This document shows positions 42,030-50,075 of a DNA stretch of 50,075 nucleotides, one piece after another. Under the pieces are notes generated by a model. That model was not told the DNA's origin and did not search any database. It worked only from the letters and a program-made list of their open reading frames with translations. Made by a program: the position numbers and the translations under genes. This DNA is from Loigolactobacillus jiayinensis (GTDB lineage: Bacteria; Bacillota; Bacilli; Lactobacillales; Lactobacillaceae), in contig NZ_RHOF01000030.1 of the NCBI RefSeq assembly GCF_003946445.1, forward strand, positions 1 through 50,075. Direction: 5' to 3'. Every line of letters begins with the position of its first letter. Positions within the stretch are counted from its first letter, which is position 1.

Positions 42030-43571
42030 TTAAAGTTGCCAAATAATTGGTGTCTTCAATAATTGCGTCTTGCTGATCAAGTAATGGGCCGTTTGCTCAC
42101 TCTGAAAATAACCACGTAATATATGCTTTAATTGTGGCCGTTGCTTGAGCGTAGCCGTGAAATTCACTTGTTTAGCTGCTGTAGTATCACTAGTAGTTGG
42201 TGCTTGATCATAAGTCGTCAAATGATAAGTAGCAATAATCTGATTTAACTTCAAATTGTAACTCGTATCAGTGGCGTACCGACCAGTAAGTGCCTTGGTA
42301 GCTGCTTGATAATCTTTGGCGTTTTGCTTCCAAGCACCAGCGTAATAATTAGACGCTAAGCCAGGCCCATCATGAAGTAAGGTGGCGTAATCCGTCAATG
42401 AATCTTTATAACCATAATAGCGCTTAAAATTCGATTTAATTGTATAGAGTTGACCAAACCCGTTATCTTCCTGTGTGGCCATCAGCGCACTTTGGCCTTG
42501 ATAGCTACCTTTGACACCAAATAAATTATAGTTTGGTGCTAGTGACAAAGTGCTGGTCCCCCAATTACTCTCCAACGCTGCTTGCGCAATCATGACTGAA
42601 GCATATAAGCCTTGTTTTTGGGCAATTTTTTGGGCATCTTGCGCGAATAGCTTAATGAACTCCGTATGCGAAGCAACCGGCGTGCCGGTTGTATACAACC
42701 AACTATTATCGGCACTAGCAAGGTTATTACCGAACCCATTATTCTCGTTTGGCGCTGTCGGCGTTGCCAAAATTGGTGTTGTCGTGCTACTAGCCGCACT
42801 AGTTGCACCGCTATTAGTTGGCGCAACTGCAGTCGCTGCTGACTTAGCTGGTGTTGCTTGACTTGCAGTTGGCGTAGCTGCCTGACTTTGATTATTAGCG
42901 GGTTTGCTAGTCGCTGCTTGGCTCGTATTAGGCTTTGTTGCCTGGCTAGTCGCAGGTTTAGCAGTCTGACTCGCAGCGTCACTGGCGGCCTGGCTAGCGG
43001 CTGCCGCTTGACTGGCTGCGGTACTGGCTTCAGCGGCTTGTTTGGCTTTACCTTGCGCGTAGCCTGCCGTGTAGCCGGCTTGATAGACTGCGCCCAATGT
43101 GGCATCACTTTGGGCTGGCTTTTGTGCATAGCCAGCTGCCTGCCCTGCTGTCATCCCTGTTTTGAATGCCGTTGTGGCTGCAGTAAATTCAGCCGCATAA
43201 CCATGGGCAAAATAAGCGCTGCTGCTGGCTGGGTTACTGGTGTTTTCCAGCTTTTGACCAGTAACATCAGCATCCGCCGCGGCTTGGCCTTGTTTTAATT
43301 CTTGCTGGCCCAAATTAAATTCCGCCGTGTAATCGGCTTGGTAAGTGGCATCACCGGCAGGATCACTGCTGGTGCCGCTAGCCTTATCAGCCAGCACGTC
43401 TTGTTGCGCCGCTAATTGCGCTGGGTTTTTAGTTGTTGCTTGCTCGGTGCTAGTTGTCGTCGCGGCCTGAACTAGCGGTGGTACCGTTGCCATAAGTGTC
43501 GAGCTAAAAAGAATGCCGGTTAAAGCCACCGTTGTCGCCTGACGTAGGCGATTTACATTTTTCTGAGTCAT
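42030..43571 (-). CDS. Secreted autolysin with GH73 glucosaminidase domain
   Basis: Exported wall hydrolase of 513 aa. The signal peptide ends near VQA-AT (residue 36). The N-terminal third has three degenerate Tyr/Gly/Gln-rich repeats (YQADYTAEFNLGQQ; YFAHGYAAEF; YQAGYTAGYAQGKAKQA), followed by an Ala/Ser/Gln/Pro-rich linker. The GH73 domain (about residues 290-460) has MIAQAALESNWGTSTLS with the catalytic Glu, and NLFGVKGSYQG. A short C-terminal segment (TLKQRPQLKHILRGYF...) is not recognised. GGAGGG precedes the ATG at 43571. No LysM, unlike the gene at 5093, so wall binding must come from the other regions. Confidence 0.92.
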   Translation of the reverse strand: MTQKNVNRLRQATTVALTGILFSSTLMATVPPLVQAATTTSTEQATTKNPAQLAAQQDVLADKASGTSSDPAGDATYQADYTAEFNLGQQELKQGQAAADADVTGQKLENTSNPASSSAYFAHGYAAEFTAATTAFKTGMTAGQAAGYAQKPAQSDATLGAVYQAGYTAGYAQGKAKQAAEASTAASQAAAASQAASDAASQTAKPATSQATKPNTSQAATSKPANNQSQAATPTASQATPAKSAATAVAPTNSGATSAASSTTTPILATPTAPNENNGFGNNLASADNSWLYTTGTPVASHTEFIKLFAQDAQKIAQKQGLYASVMIAQAALESNWGTSTLSLAPNYNLFGVKGSYQGQSALMATQEDNGFGQLYTIKSNFKRYYGYKDSLTDYATLLHDGPGLASNYYAGAWKQNAKDYQAATKALTGRYATDTSYNLKLNQIIATYHLTTYDQAPTTSDTTAAKQVNFTATLKQRPQLKHILRGYFQSEQTAHYLISKTQLLKTPIIWQL

Positions 43572-43707
43572 TTCAGATCCCTCCACAATACTAAAGATTT
43601 AGGTGCTTAATCTTAATATACGCAAATTAATCTACATGTTTTTATTAATCACACCTATATCTAAATATATTGTCGGGGAAATAGCAAGTAATCGCGCTTA
43701 CATTGGC

Positions 43708-44343
43708 TTAAATAAACCAATAAATCGAGCAGAACATCAGCGTCGTGCCTAGCATAACCAGAAAATGCCAAATTAGATGAAGGTATGGTACTTTGGGAAA
43801 ACTGTAAATGACTGCACCAAGTGTAAAGGTCACCCCACCAGCGACTAGTAAAATGAAGCCAGTTGTGCCTAGATGCAGGTATAACGGCCGCATTGCCAGT
43901 AGACACAGCCAGCCCATTACAACATAAATCGTGGTTTCTAGCTTTTGTTGGCGTGCGCCACTGAAAATATGCAACGCGATGCCCGCTACGGCTAGGCCCC
44001 AAATAGCTAAGCACATGCCTAACCCAAAGCCGCCGCGAATCGCTAGTAAACAATATGGTGTGTATGTGCCGGCAATCAGTAAGTAAATATTGCAGTGATC
44101 AAAGATTTGAAATAGCCGTTTGGCCCGTGTTAACGACAAGCAATGATATAAGGTTGACGCTAAGTAAAGTAACATCAGTGTGATACCATAAATCGTTAAG
44201 GCTAATAGCGCTGGTTCCGGCGCCGTTAAACCTCGGCGAACCAGTAAAACAAACATAACAACACTGCCGATAAACCCGATACCATGGGTGATTGCATTCC
44301 AGATTTCTAATACTAATATTTCGTGCTTCATATTCGTTGCCAT
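43708..44343 (-). CDS. trhA: TrhA / hemolysin III-family membrane protein
   Basis: Seven-helix membrane protein of the PAQR/hemolysin III family. Signature blocks: EIWNAITHGIGFIGSV near the N-terminus with the conserved His, YLASTLYHCLSLTRAKRLFQIFDHCNIYLLIAGTYTPY (in parts) with the conserved Ser, His and Asp/His, and a C-terminal HLIWHFLVMLGTTLMF with two His. These residues form a zinc site in the family. Roles in membrane lipid homeostasis have been proposed. Length 211 aa is standard. AGGAGG precedes the ATG. A perfect dyad overlaps its promoter region. Confidence 0.93.
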   Translation of the reverse strand: MATNMKHEILVLEIWNAITHGIGFIGSVVMFVLLVRRGLTAPEPALLALTIYGITLMLLYLASTLYHCLSLTRAKRLFQIFDHCNIYLLIAGTYTPYCLLAIRGGFGLGMCLAIWGLAVAGIALHIFSGARQQKLETTIYVVMGWLCLLAMRPLYLHLGTTGFILLVAGGVTFTLGAVIYSFPKVPYLHLIWHFLVMLGTTLMFCSIYWFI

Positions 44344-44383
44344 AAAATAGCCTCCTTATACATCTCTAGTTATAGTTTACCAC

Positions 44384-44404
44384 ATCTAGATACAAAGTCT
44401 AGAT
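44384..44404 (-). promoter_or_regulatory. Dyad operator candidate before trhA
   Basis: ATCTAGA and TCTAGAT are perfect 7-bp arms around TACAAAG. It overlaps the likely trhA promoter (TTGTAT ... TATAAC on the minus strand) and lies in the divergent region shared with the DUF1836 gene. Confidence 0.55.
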
Positions 44405-44469
44405 AATGCAATTACTTTTTTTATGTGGCATAATAAGAGTAACTTATTTTAGTGTAAGGGGAAATTTTA

Positions 44470-44997
44470 ATGGCAGAAACTGATTTTAATCATTGGTTGC
44501 AACAGCTCGCAACGGTACGCTTACCAACTTGGCAAGCCTTACCCGAATTTGACTTATATATGGATCAAGTGATCACCGAAACGGATCGTTACTTACGGCC
44601 ACTGGGCATTGAACCGCTGACTAAAAGTATGGTTAATAGCTACGTTAAACGTAAAATTATTCATCGCCCTGAAAAAAAACATTATACGCGCACTCATTTA
44701 GCCGAAATTATGATCGTCAGCTTATTCAAGGCTGCATTTCCGTTGGAGGCCATTCATTCTGGTATCCAGCAAGCCATTACCGCCGATACAACGGCACAAC
44801 AAGCTTATGATCAATTCGTTACACGGATCAACGCTGAATTGGCTAGTTTGGATCAAGCAACTGCCACACCGCTATTTAGCGCAAATGACACAGCGTATGA
44901 ACGTACGCAAAAAGCGGCTATCCGTACGATTTTATATCAAATTATTACCCAACAGACCTTGCACGTTGAATCTAAACCAGTCCCAACTGAATCATAA
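44470..44997 (+). CDS. DUF1836 protein, probable DNA-binding regulator
   Basis: A 175-residue soluble protein matching DUF1836. The family core is LRPLGIEPLTKSMVNSYVKRKIIHRPEKKHY (given here as the stretch at about residues 44-74), which resembles a MerR-like winged helix-turn-helix, followed by THLAEIMIVSLFKAAFPLEA. Function is not established; a regulatory role is likely from the fold. The start at 44470 follows AAGGGGAAA. It is divergent from trhA, and the dyad between them is a plausible target. Confidence 0.85.
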   Translation: MAETDFNHWLQQLATVRLPTWQALPEFDLYMDQVITETDRYLRPLGIEPLTKSMVNSYVKRKIIHRPEKKHYTRTHLAEIMIVSLFKAAFPLEAIHSGIQQAITADTTAQQAYDQFVTRINAELASLDQATATPLFSANDTAYERTQKAAIRTILYQIITQQTLHVESKPVPTES

Positions 44998-45111
44998 GAT
45001 TGCGCGGGCTATAGGAAACTTGCCTTTTACAATAGTAGCAGTTTAGAATGAACTGTAATCAGGTGACTAACTAACTTAGCACTTGAATTATTTTTGTACG
45101 GGGGTGTAAAT

Positions 45112-45684
45112 ATGCACGTTGATTTTGGTTTTATTGGCTTAGTGTTTGGTATCAATGTACTCTACTTGACGATCAATACATTAAGATTGATTTTTCAAAA
45201 TAAAGGCTTGATCTGGGTGGCACCGTTCTTTGGTATGGTTGAAATCACGCTATACACCCTAGGGTTAAATTATGTGTTGAATAGCTTAGCCAATCCCCTT
45301 TATTTGGTAGCTTATGCGCTAGGCTTTGGCACCGGGATCGCGTTAGGCATGCTGATCGATCGTTGGCTAGCCATCGGTTACGTGATCGTGCAGATCATTA
45401 TTCCCCGCGATGAGGAAAACCGTGACAAGAAAACGCTCGTTAGTTTATTGCGCGATGCCGGCTATGGCGTTACTGAATTTGATGGTACTGGCCGTGATGG
45501 TGCGCGGATGGTGCTTGAAGTCTTAGTCCCACGCAAAGATGAAAAAACGATTTACGCTATGGTATTGGCCTTCAATGAGCGCGCATTTATGCTGTCGCTG
45601 GAACCCACAACCTTCAATGGCGGCTTTTGGGTCAAGCGGATCAAGCGTCGCCGCCAGTTAATTGCCGAGCGCGCTCGTAAATAA
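45112..45684 (+). CDS. UPF0316 / DUF2179-type membrane protein
   Basis: A 190-residue protein with three N-terminal membrane segments (FIGLVFGINVLYLTINTL; GMVEITLYTLGLNYVLN; LVAYALGFGTGIALGML) and a cytoplasmic C-terminal domain of the DUF2179 kind (LLRDAGYGVTEFDGTGRDGARMVLEVLV in parts). No function established. The start at 45112 has GGGGGTG upstream; an earlier ATG contains that site. Monocistronic. Confidence 0.88.
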   Translation: MHVDFGFIGLVFGINVLYLTINTLRLIFQNKGLIWVAPFFGMVEITLYTLGLNYVLNSLANPLYLVAYALGFGTGIALGMLIDRWLAIGYVIVQIIIPRDEENRDKKTLVSLLRDAGYGVTEFDGTGRDGARMVLEVLVPRKDEKTIYAMVLAFNERAFMLSLEPTTFNGGFWVKRIKRRRQLIAERARK

Positions 45685-45685
45685 A

Positions 45686-45713
45686 AAAGCGTCCCACTAT
45701 TGTGGTCGCGCTA
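45686..45713. terminator. Weak bidirectional terminator
   Basis: AAAAAAGCG and CGCGCT with inner CCAC/GTGG form an imperfect hairpin between two converging genes. Confidence 0.45.
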
Positions 45714-46314
45714 ATTGGTAAGTCGCCCCTAATTCAGCATATTCAGCGCCGGCTAAGCGCGCTACTGGCTGTAAAGCAGCGGGTAAAATATAGCCATGTG
45801 TCGCATCGAATACGTCACTAGCAAAGTAAAAATCGCTGACCCGCAATACGAACAGGTCAGCCATCGGCGTTCCGCTGTGATCTGGCACCAGCAAATGTTG
45901 ATAAACAGTGGTTTCAAAACGAATCTTGGCTGCAGCTAAGCCAGGAACAGCCACTGACTGACTATTGACTAACTTCAAATCGGCAGCACGGACCTCGCTT
46001 TCAGTTGGTGGTAGCGTGGCCGCGGTGGCGTTCATTTGCTCGACTAAATCGGCCGAAACAATATGGACTACCGCCTCACCATTGGCTAGCAAGTTAGCCG
46101 CCGTGTCCTTTGGCTGTTGCGGCGCTTTACGGCCAATTGCCAATGTCATTAATGGCTCACTACCAGGAATACTGGAAAAGAAGCTGAATGGCGCTAGATT
46201 AACGACGTCGCCAGCTAGGGTCGTGACCCAAGCGATTGGCCGCGGAATGATACTCCCACTGATAAATTTATACTGTTGCTGCGCTGACAGGTCTTGGCGG
46301 GTAAAATGATACAT
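45697..46314 (-). CDS. Flavin reductase-like FMN-binding split-barrel protein
   Basis: A 205-residue protein of the flavin reductase-like family (RutF/HpaC-related split barrel). Blocks are KFISGSIIPRPIAWVTTL, NLAPFSFFSSIPGSEPLM and DTAANLLANGEAVVHIVS. It binds FMN and may reduce flavin or act as an oxidoreductase partner. Divergent from the NfsA-type nitroreductase gene, suggesting a common flavin or nitro/quinone-reduction theme. The ATG at 46314 has GAGGAAAAAGCC upstream. Confidence 0.9.
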   Translation of the reverse strand: MYHFTRQDLSAQQQYKFISGSIIPRPIAWVTTLAGDVVNLAPFSFFSSIPGSEPLMTLAIGRKAPQQPKDTAANLLANGEAVVHIVSADLVEQMNATAATLPPTESEVRAADLKLVNSQSVAVPGLAAAKIRFETTVYQHLLVPDHSGTPMADLFVLRVSDFYFASDVFDATHGYILPAALQPVARLAGAEYAELGATYQLARPQ

Positions 46315-46330
46315 GGCTTTTTCCTCATTT

Positions 46331-46348
46331 CTGTTGGTTGTTCACCAA
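46331..46348. promoter_or_regulatory. Short dyad in the flavin reductase/nitroreductase divergent region
   Basis: GTTGGT and ACCAAC flank TGTTC. Candidate operator close to the flavin reductase start. Confidence 0.35.
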
Positions 46349-46379
46349 CCACAAATTAACCCTTACGGCGTGAATTAGC

Positions 46380-46416
46380 AAGCAAGTTGGCCGTTAGTCG
46401 CACTGAAAACTTGCTT
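46380..46416. promoter_or_regulatory. Perfect 9-bp inverted repeat in the same divergent region
   Basis: AAGCAAGTT (46380-46388) and AACTTGCTT (46408-46416) are separated by 19 bases. It may bind a regulator acting on both genes or form a leader hairpin. Confidence 0.45.
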
Positions 46417-46477
46417 AATCGTAATTATAAAACATGATCTAGAAATAATATCGAATTAAAAGGAAAGGTCGTCGCAC

Positions 46478-47224
46478 ATGACAACAATCGACTTACTCAA
46501 TCAGCATCGGTCGCACCGTAATTTCAGTACTAAACCAGTTGACGCTGCTTTAATGACCCAATTGATCACAGCTGCTCAGCACGCCTCTTCTAGTATTTTC
46601 TTACAGGCGTATAGCTTTATCAGCGTTACTGAACCCATGTTGCGGCAACAAATCGCAGCAATCACAACGATGCCGTTTGTACAGCAAAGTGGCCACCTAT
46701 TGATCGTAGTTGCAGACCAACATCGCAACGCCACCTTAGCGCAGCAACAAGGCTTAGCACCTGATCTACTAAGTGGCGCTGATCGCTTCTTAGCCAGTGT
46801 TGAAGATGCGACCTTAGCCACGCAAAATCTGATCACGGCTGCCGAAAGCCTCGGTTTAGGTGCAGTTGTGCTGGGCAGTGTGTTAAACGATGCCGCCAAA
46901 GTAATTGAACTGTTACACTTACCACACTTAACCATGCCACTATTTGGCCTATTGGTCGGTTACCCGAATGATCAAAATGAAATTAAACCGCGCTTGCCAG
47001 AAGCGGCTGTTCACTTCACTAATGGCTATCAAGAACCCACCGCCTATTCGGAAGCGTTGACTGCTTATCAGCAAACGTTACAACAATATTATCAAGCGCG
47101 CAGTAGCAACGCCCGTCAAGCTGACTTTACTCAAGTTATCCGCGGTGCTTTGCTTTCCTCGCACCCGCGGCGTGAGCTATTGACCGTTTTAAAACAGCAG
47201 GGATTTCTTAACGAAAATGATTAA
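46478..47224 (+). CDS. NfsA/FRP-type NADPH nitroreductase
   Basis: FMN-dependent oxygen-insensitive nitroreductase of the NfsA/Frp branch, 248 aa. The N-terminal motif is LNQHRSHRNFSTKPVD (FMN phosphate contact), SSIFLQAYSFISV follows, LITAAESLGLGAVVLGSVLND is the conserved helix, and LFGLLVGYP with PRLPEAAVHF closes the core. It reduces nitro compounds, quinones or flavins with NADPH. AAAGGAAAGGTCG precedes the ATG. Divergent from the flavin reductase-like gene. Confidence 0.92.
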   Translation: MTTIDLLNQHRSHRNFSTKPVDAALMTQLITAAQHASSSIFLQAYSFISVTEPMLRQQIAAITTMPFVQQSGHLLIVVADQHRNATLAQQQGLAPDLLSGADRFLASVEDATLATQNLITAAESLGLGAVVLGSVLNDAAKVIELLHLPHLTMPLFGLLVGYPNDQNEIKPRLPEAAVHFTNGYQEPTAYSEALTAYQQTLQQYYQARSSNARQADFTQVIRGALLSSHPRRELLTVLKQQGFLNEND

Positions 47225-47272
47225 AAAGATGAGGCTGTGACTAATTTCACTATGTCACAGTCTCATTTTTAT
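47223..47272 (+). terminator. Terminator after the nitroreductase gene
   Basis: AAAAAGATGAGGCTGTGAC and GTCACAGTCTCATTTTT arms with one bulge, followed by further T. Confidence 0.88.
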
Positions 47273-47393
47273 TGCCGAATATTAAAACGTGTGCCCTAAG
47301 CTGCTGTCGCCCGTTCTGACCAACACTGGTTAGTAAGAATTGGCTAAGCAGAACGTCTTATGCCACCCGCTTGCTTTTTCAGCGCGCTTGATT

Positions 47394-48551
47394 TTAAGCT
47401 GTTTCGTCTGTGGTCACAAGGTTGCGGCCACGGCCTTTCGACAAATAAAGCATGCGGTCAGCGCGCTCGAATAAATGATCAGCGCTTTGATCGTGCGCCC
47501 GTAGCGTCGCGATACCTACTGAAACCGTTACTTGGATGTGCTCATGATTATAGATCACGTCAAGTTGCGCTAATTCGGCCTGCAACCTATTGGCAAATTG
47601 CGCGGCTGTTGTCACCGCTAAATCAGGTAGTAAAACGTTAAATTCTTCACCACCAGTTCGGTAGCATTCAGCCTGTGCAACTTGCTTAGTCACTCTTTTC
47701 AGAGTGGCCCCCACTTGCCGTAAAACTTCATTGCCGGCTAAATGGCCGTACTGATCGTTTATATTTTTAAAACGATCAATGTCCATTTCCAGCATTGTTA
47801 GGGTTAAATTTTTCTGCCGCGCATCCGCAAATACTTGTGCATATTCCTTATTAAATACGTTGTAGTTTTTCACCTTAGTTAAGTCATCGATGCTGGCCTG
47901 CCGTGTAATCGTCAGCAGTTGCTGATTCTCCTGAAACAATGAGGTCAATCCATAAAAGAGTAACGTTTCCATGATCAAAAAGCTGATGATGTTGTACATC
48001 ATTTCATAGCGGGTCACTAAACCAATACCTTGAATATCGACTAGGTGGATCGTCACCCAAACAATAATTGCAACGCCAGTCGTTGCCGGGATGATCCACG
48101 CCGCTGCTGAATTATTTCGCTGAATCAAGCTAACACCTAAGTAGACGATCAATAAAACAATGAACACGAAAATACTGTGATATAGCGTAACGATCGTGAA
48201 ATGGTAAAAGAATAAGTGTGACAGATCATCGCACAGCATAATAATAAGGCTAGAACGCAACCCGAGAAATACGACAACAAAAACTAAAAGTAACAAGCGA
48301 AAATTAATAAATGCGACATAATGGTGTACATGCGCGCCGCTATACTCGAAGAAAATAGCTAAAGCTGAAAAATACAGCACACTAATAAAGCGTAGCCACC
48401 CCACTGAGAAGTCGATCCAATCAATTTTTTGCCGTTGTTGATTTAAACAGCGTAGTGCTGAACGCACGATCAGCTGAAAAAACATAACGATCCCTAATGT
48501 AAAAAATATCCCTGTAAATAGTGGTCGAACAAGCCACAATTGTTGTGTCAT
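47394..48551 (-). CDS. Membrane-bound GGDEF diguanylate cyclase
   Basis: A 385-residue protein with about six to eight N-terminal membrane segments (residues 1-210; for example LFTGIFFTLGIVMFFQLIV and LLLVFVVVFLGLRSSLIIML), then a GGDEF domain (about 235-380). The active-site signature is RTGGEEFNVLLP, an active variant; the metal-binding part is LEMDIDRFKNINDQYGHLAGNEVL. The RxxD inhibitory site five residues before the signature is absent (AQAE), so product inhibition may be lacking. It would make cyclic di-GMP, which is uncommon in lactobacilli. No EAL or PilZ gene is in the window. Confidence 0.9.
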   Translation of the reverse strand: MTQQLWLVRPLFTGIFFTLGIVMFFQLIVRSALRCLNQQRQKIDWIDFSVGWLRFISVLYFSALAIFFEYSGAHVHHYVAFINFRLLLLVFVVVFLGLRSSLIIMLCDDLSHLFFYHFTIVTLYHSIFVFIVLLIVYLGVSLIQRNNSAAAWIIPATTGVAIIVWVTIHLVDIQGIGLVTRYEMMYNIISFLIMETLLFYGLTSLFQENQQLLTITRQASIDDLTKVKNYNVFNKEYAQVFADARQKNLTLTMLEMDIDRFKNINDQYGHLAGNEVLRQVGATLKRVTKQVAQAECYRTGGEEFNVLLPDLAVTTAAQFANRLQAELAQLDVIYNHEHIQVTVSVGIATLRAHDQSADHLFERADRMLYLSKGRGRNLVTTDETA

Positions 48552-48594
48552 TCATCTCATCCCTTATTTAACGCCAAAATCCGCTACTAAGTCC

Positions 48595-49935
48595 TTAAGC
48601 GCGCCGTTCTTGTGCCACCGCCATTTGTGCAACTAAGTTCAAATAATTGAACGGTTGATCATAATTGGGTTGGAATAACATGTCAACGTAAGCGAGGTCA
48701 TCGATCGTATTCTTATTTTGGATACAAACTGAGATCGTATTAGCTGACTGGGCAACCTCGTGTTTACTGAATAACTGTGCGCCTAAAATACGCCGATTGT
48801 CGCGATTATAAACTAAGTTAATGGTTAACATCGCTGTGGAAGGCATATATTCAGGACGATAATTTTCGTGAAAGGTAACGGAAGCGGCGTTAAATCCAGC
48901 TGTATGTGCGGCATGTAACGTCATTCCTGTTGATGCCAAGGTATGGCCAAAAAGTGCCATCGCTGACGTTGCCTGTGTCCCCATGTACTTTTGTTTATGG
49001 CCGAAAAGATTGGTTGCTGCTAAAATACCTTGGCGCACCGCATTGGACGCCAGTGGAATATACGCCGCCTTATTAGTTGGATTATAATGGACAACACAAG
49101 CATCCCCTGCCGCATAAATATCTGGATCAGACGTTTGCATATAATCATCGATGATAATAGCGCCGCGGCGATCCATTTCAACTTGGCCGCGCAATAATTC
49201 TGTATTGGCAACGAAACCAGTGCAAACGATCGCCAAATCAGCTTCGTGCGTTCCTTGATCAGTTTCAACAACGACTTGTTCGTCACCGTTAAAAGCTTGC
49301 ACCCGCTCATTCAAGAAAACATGGACCCCATGTTCAGTTAGCAGGGTACTAATTTTATCGGCTAAATTTTTATCGACATAATTATTCAATAATTGATCAC
49401 GGCTTTGGATCAGCGTGACTTCGTGATTCGTATCAGCATAGCTTTCAGCTAATTCAACGCCAACGTAGCCGCCACCGACAATAGCGATGTGCCGATGATT
49501 TTGCGCCGTTTTATAGATTTCTTGGGCCTGCGCATAATCTTTACACAGCAACACTTTAGAATTATCAATGCCAAATAACGGTGGCACCACGACGTAAGAG
49601 CCTGTTGCCATAATCAACTTATCATAGTGTTCAGTCGTAAGCTCAGTTGTCACTAAGTCAGTACTAGTAACGGTTTTAGCTTGTGCATCGATTTTGAGTA
49701 CATCATGTTGCATCAGCACCGTTGCGCCTAATTCATGCAGTTGCTCTGGGCTAGAATAGAACATATCCTCTAGCCGTTTCACTTCACCGCCAAGATAAAG
49801 TGAGATGCCACATGATAAAAAGGACACATTATCGTGGCGCTCGTAAACAGTCACTTCAGTTTCTGGGTGTTCCTGTAAAATCTGCGTAACCGCTACAGTA
49901 CCAGCGTGTGTACACCCAACAACAATAACTTTCAT
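48595..49935 (-). CDS. nox: NADH oxidase / peroxidase family flavoprotein (copy 2)
   Basis: Second FAD/NADH flavoprotein, 446 aa, closely related to the gene at 693. It shares GCTHAGT with His10, SFLSCGI with Cys42, the NADH motif IVGGGYVGVELAESY and the FAD motif YAAGDACVVHYNP. AAAGGAGG lies seven bases before the ATG at 49935, the strongest support for the start chosen in copy 1. It probably reduces O2 or H2O2 with NADH. Upstream sequence to the window end holds no gene. The copies lie 47 kb apart in the same orientation. Confidence 0.93.
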   Translation of the reverse strand: MKVIVVGCTHAGTVAVTQILQEHPETEVTVYERHDNVSFLSCGISLYLGGEVKRLEDMFYSSPEQLHELGATVLMQHDVLKIDAQAKTVTSTDLVTTELTTEHYDKLIMATGSYVVVPPLFGIDNSKVLLCKDYAQAQEIYKTAQNHRHIAIVGGGYVGVELAESYADTNHEVTLIQSRDQLLNNYVDKNLADKISTLLTEHGVHVFLNERVQAFNGDEQVVVETDQGTHEADLAIVCTGFVANTELLRGQVEMDRRGAIIIDDYMQTSDPDIYAAGDACVVHYNPTNKAAYIPLASNAVRQGILAATNLFGHKQKYMGTQATSAMALFGHTLASTGMTLHAAHTAGFNAASVTFHENYRPEYMPSTAMLTINLVYNRDNRRILGAQLFSKHEVAQSANTISVCIQNKNTIDDLAYVDMLFQPNYDQPFNYLNLVAQMAVAQERRA

Positions 49936-50075
49936 GATGATCCTCCTTTAATAATTAAAGTTTAGTTTGCGGCATCTAAACGTGGCCGCTGCTTACACAA
50001 AATTGCGGTATAAGCCAAAAAAGAGAGTGTCAAATTTTATGTGTAAATAGAAAAGCCTCTCGTCTTTTTCTTTAA
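49936..50075. other. Right-edge intergenic stretch
   Basis: AT-rich upstream region of the NADH oxidase gene. The last bases (AAAAGCC...TCTTTTTCTTT) may be half of a terminator that continues beyond the window. Confidence 0.3.

Noticed and set aside
42590-43298. Frames on both strands inside the GH73 autolysin gene
   Set aside because: They are shadows of its low-complexity linker, without ribosome sites.
43661-44053. A 130-codon minus-strand frame overlapping trhA
   Set aside because: trhA itself shows the clear family motifs and ribosome site; this frame has neither.
1-50075. Prophage or integrative element
   Set aside because: No integrase, capsid, terminase, relaxase or attachment-site pair is visible. 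The solitary tnpB is the only mobile-type gene.

Overview
The window looks like chromosome from a lactic acid bacterium of the family Lactobacillaceae. The genus cannot be fixed from sequence alone. The evidence is low-to-moderate GC, strong AGGAGG-type ribosome sites, T-box leaders on aminoacyl-tRNA synthetase and methionine-uptake genes, a KxYKxGKxW signal peptide with Ala/Ser/Thr-rich secreted wall hydrolases, Cys42-type NADH oxidases, acetate kinase, and stand-alone menaquinone-pathway genes.

Layout. 1-5 kb (minus strand): cupin, NADH oxidase/peroxidase, a CsoR-fold repressor without its metal ligands, and asparagine synthase. 5-8 kb: a large LysM autolysin, then tRNA-Ala(CGC). 8-12.6 kb: an orphan lipoprotein substrate-binding protein, divergent from overlapping nagB-like and nagA genes, then a solitary tnpB with a structured right end. 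12.9-17 kb (minus): T-box-controlled tyrS, a histidine phosphatase, a GlpT-type transporter behind a near-perfect cre, and a thioredoxin. 17.7-19.8 kb: ackA, a structured intergenic element, and a zinc-ribbon protein. 19.9-22.8 kb: a T-box (Met specifier) ahead of metQ, msrA and an M20 peptidase. 23-25.6 kb: a small protein, a secreted nuclease, and a LysM/3D wall protein behind a WalR-type box. 25.6-31 kb: T-box-controlled serS, then an EIIC_2-family membrane protein with both serine dehydratase subunits, and a convergent YheO/DauR-type regulator. 31-35.7 kb: small proteins, an MFS exporter, two tandem VIT/CCC1 metal transporters, and divergent perR, with PerR-like boxes on both sides. 35.9-36.6 kb: a large non-coding RNA locus. 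36.9-40.5 kb: a 3-hydroxyacyl-CoA dehydrogenase, a hotdog thioesterase, menB and menE. 40.5-50 kb: housekeeping and accessory genes, including a GH73 autolysin, TrhA, a flavin reductase divergent from a nitroreductase, a GGDEF protein, and a second NADH oxidase/peroxidase paralogous to the first.

The most unusual object is the locus at about 35965-36607. It has a textbook promoter (TTGCAA, 17 nt, TATATT) and a rho-independent terminator. Between them lie four roughly 47-nt repeats that alternate between two stem sequences with matching changes in both arms. A 7-bp long-range pairing and a perfect 10-nt pairing between the 5' region and the terminator loop cross each other as a pseudoknot. There is no convincing protein. 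I read it as one large ornate structured RNA of about 640 nt, comparable in size and style to the ROOL/GOLLD classes, though I cannot confirm membership.

Functional themes are oxygen and peroxide handling (two Nox-type enzymes, PerR, thioredoxin, MsrA, nitroreductase), amino-acid sensing by T-boxes (Tyr, Met, Ser), serine catabolism, amino-sugar use, and wall remodelling.
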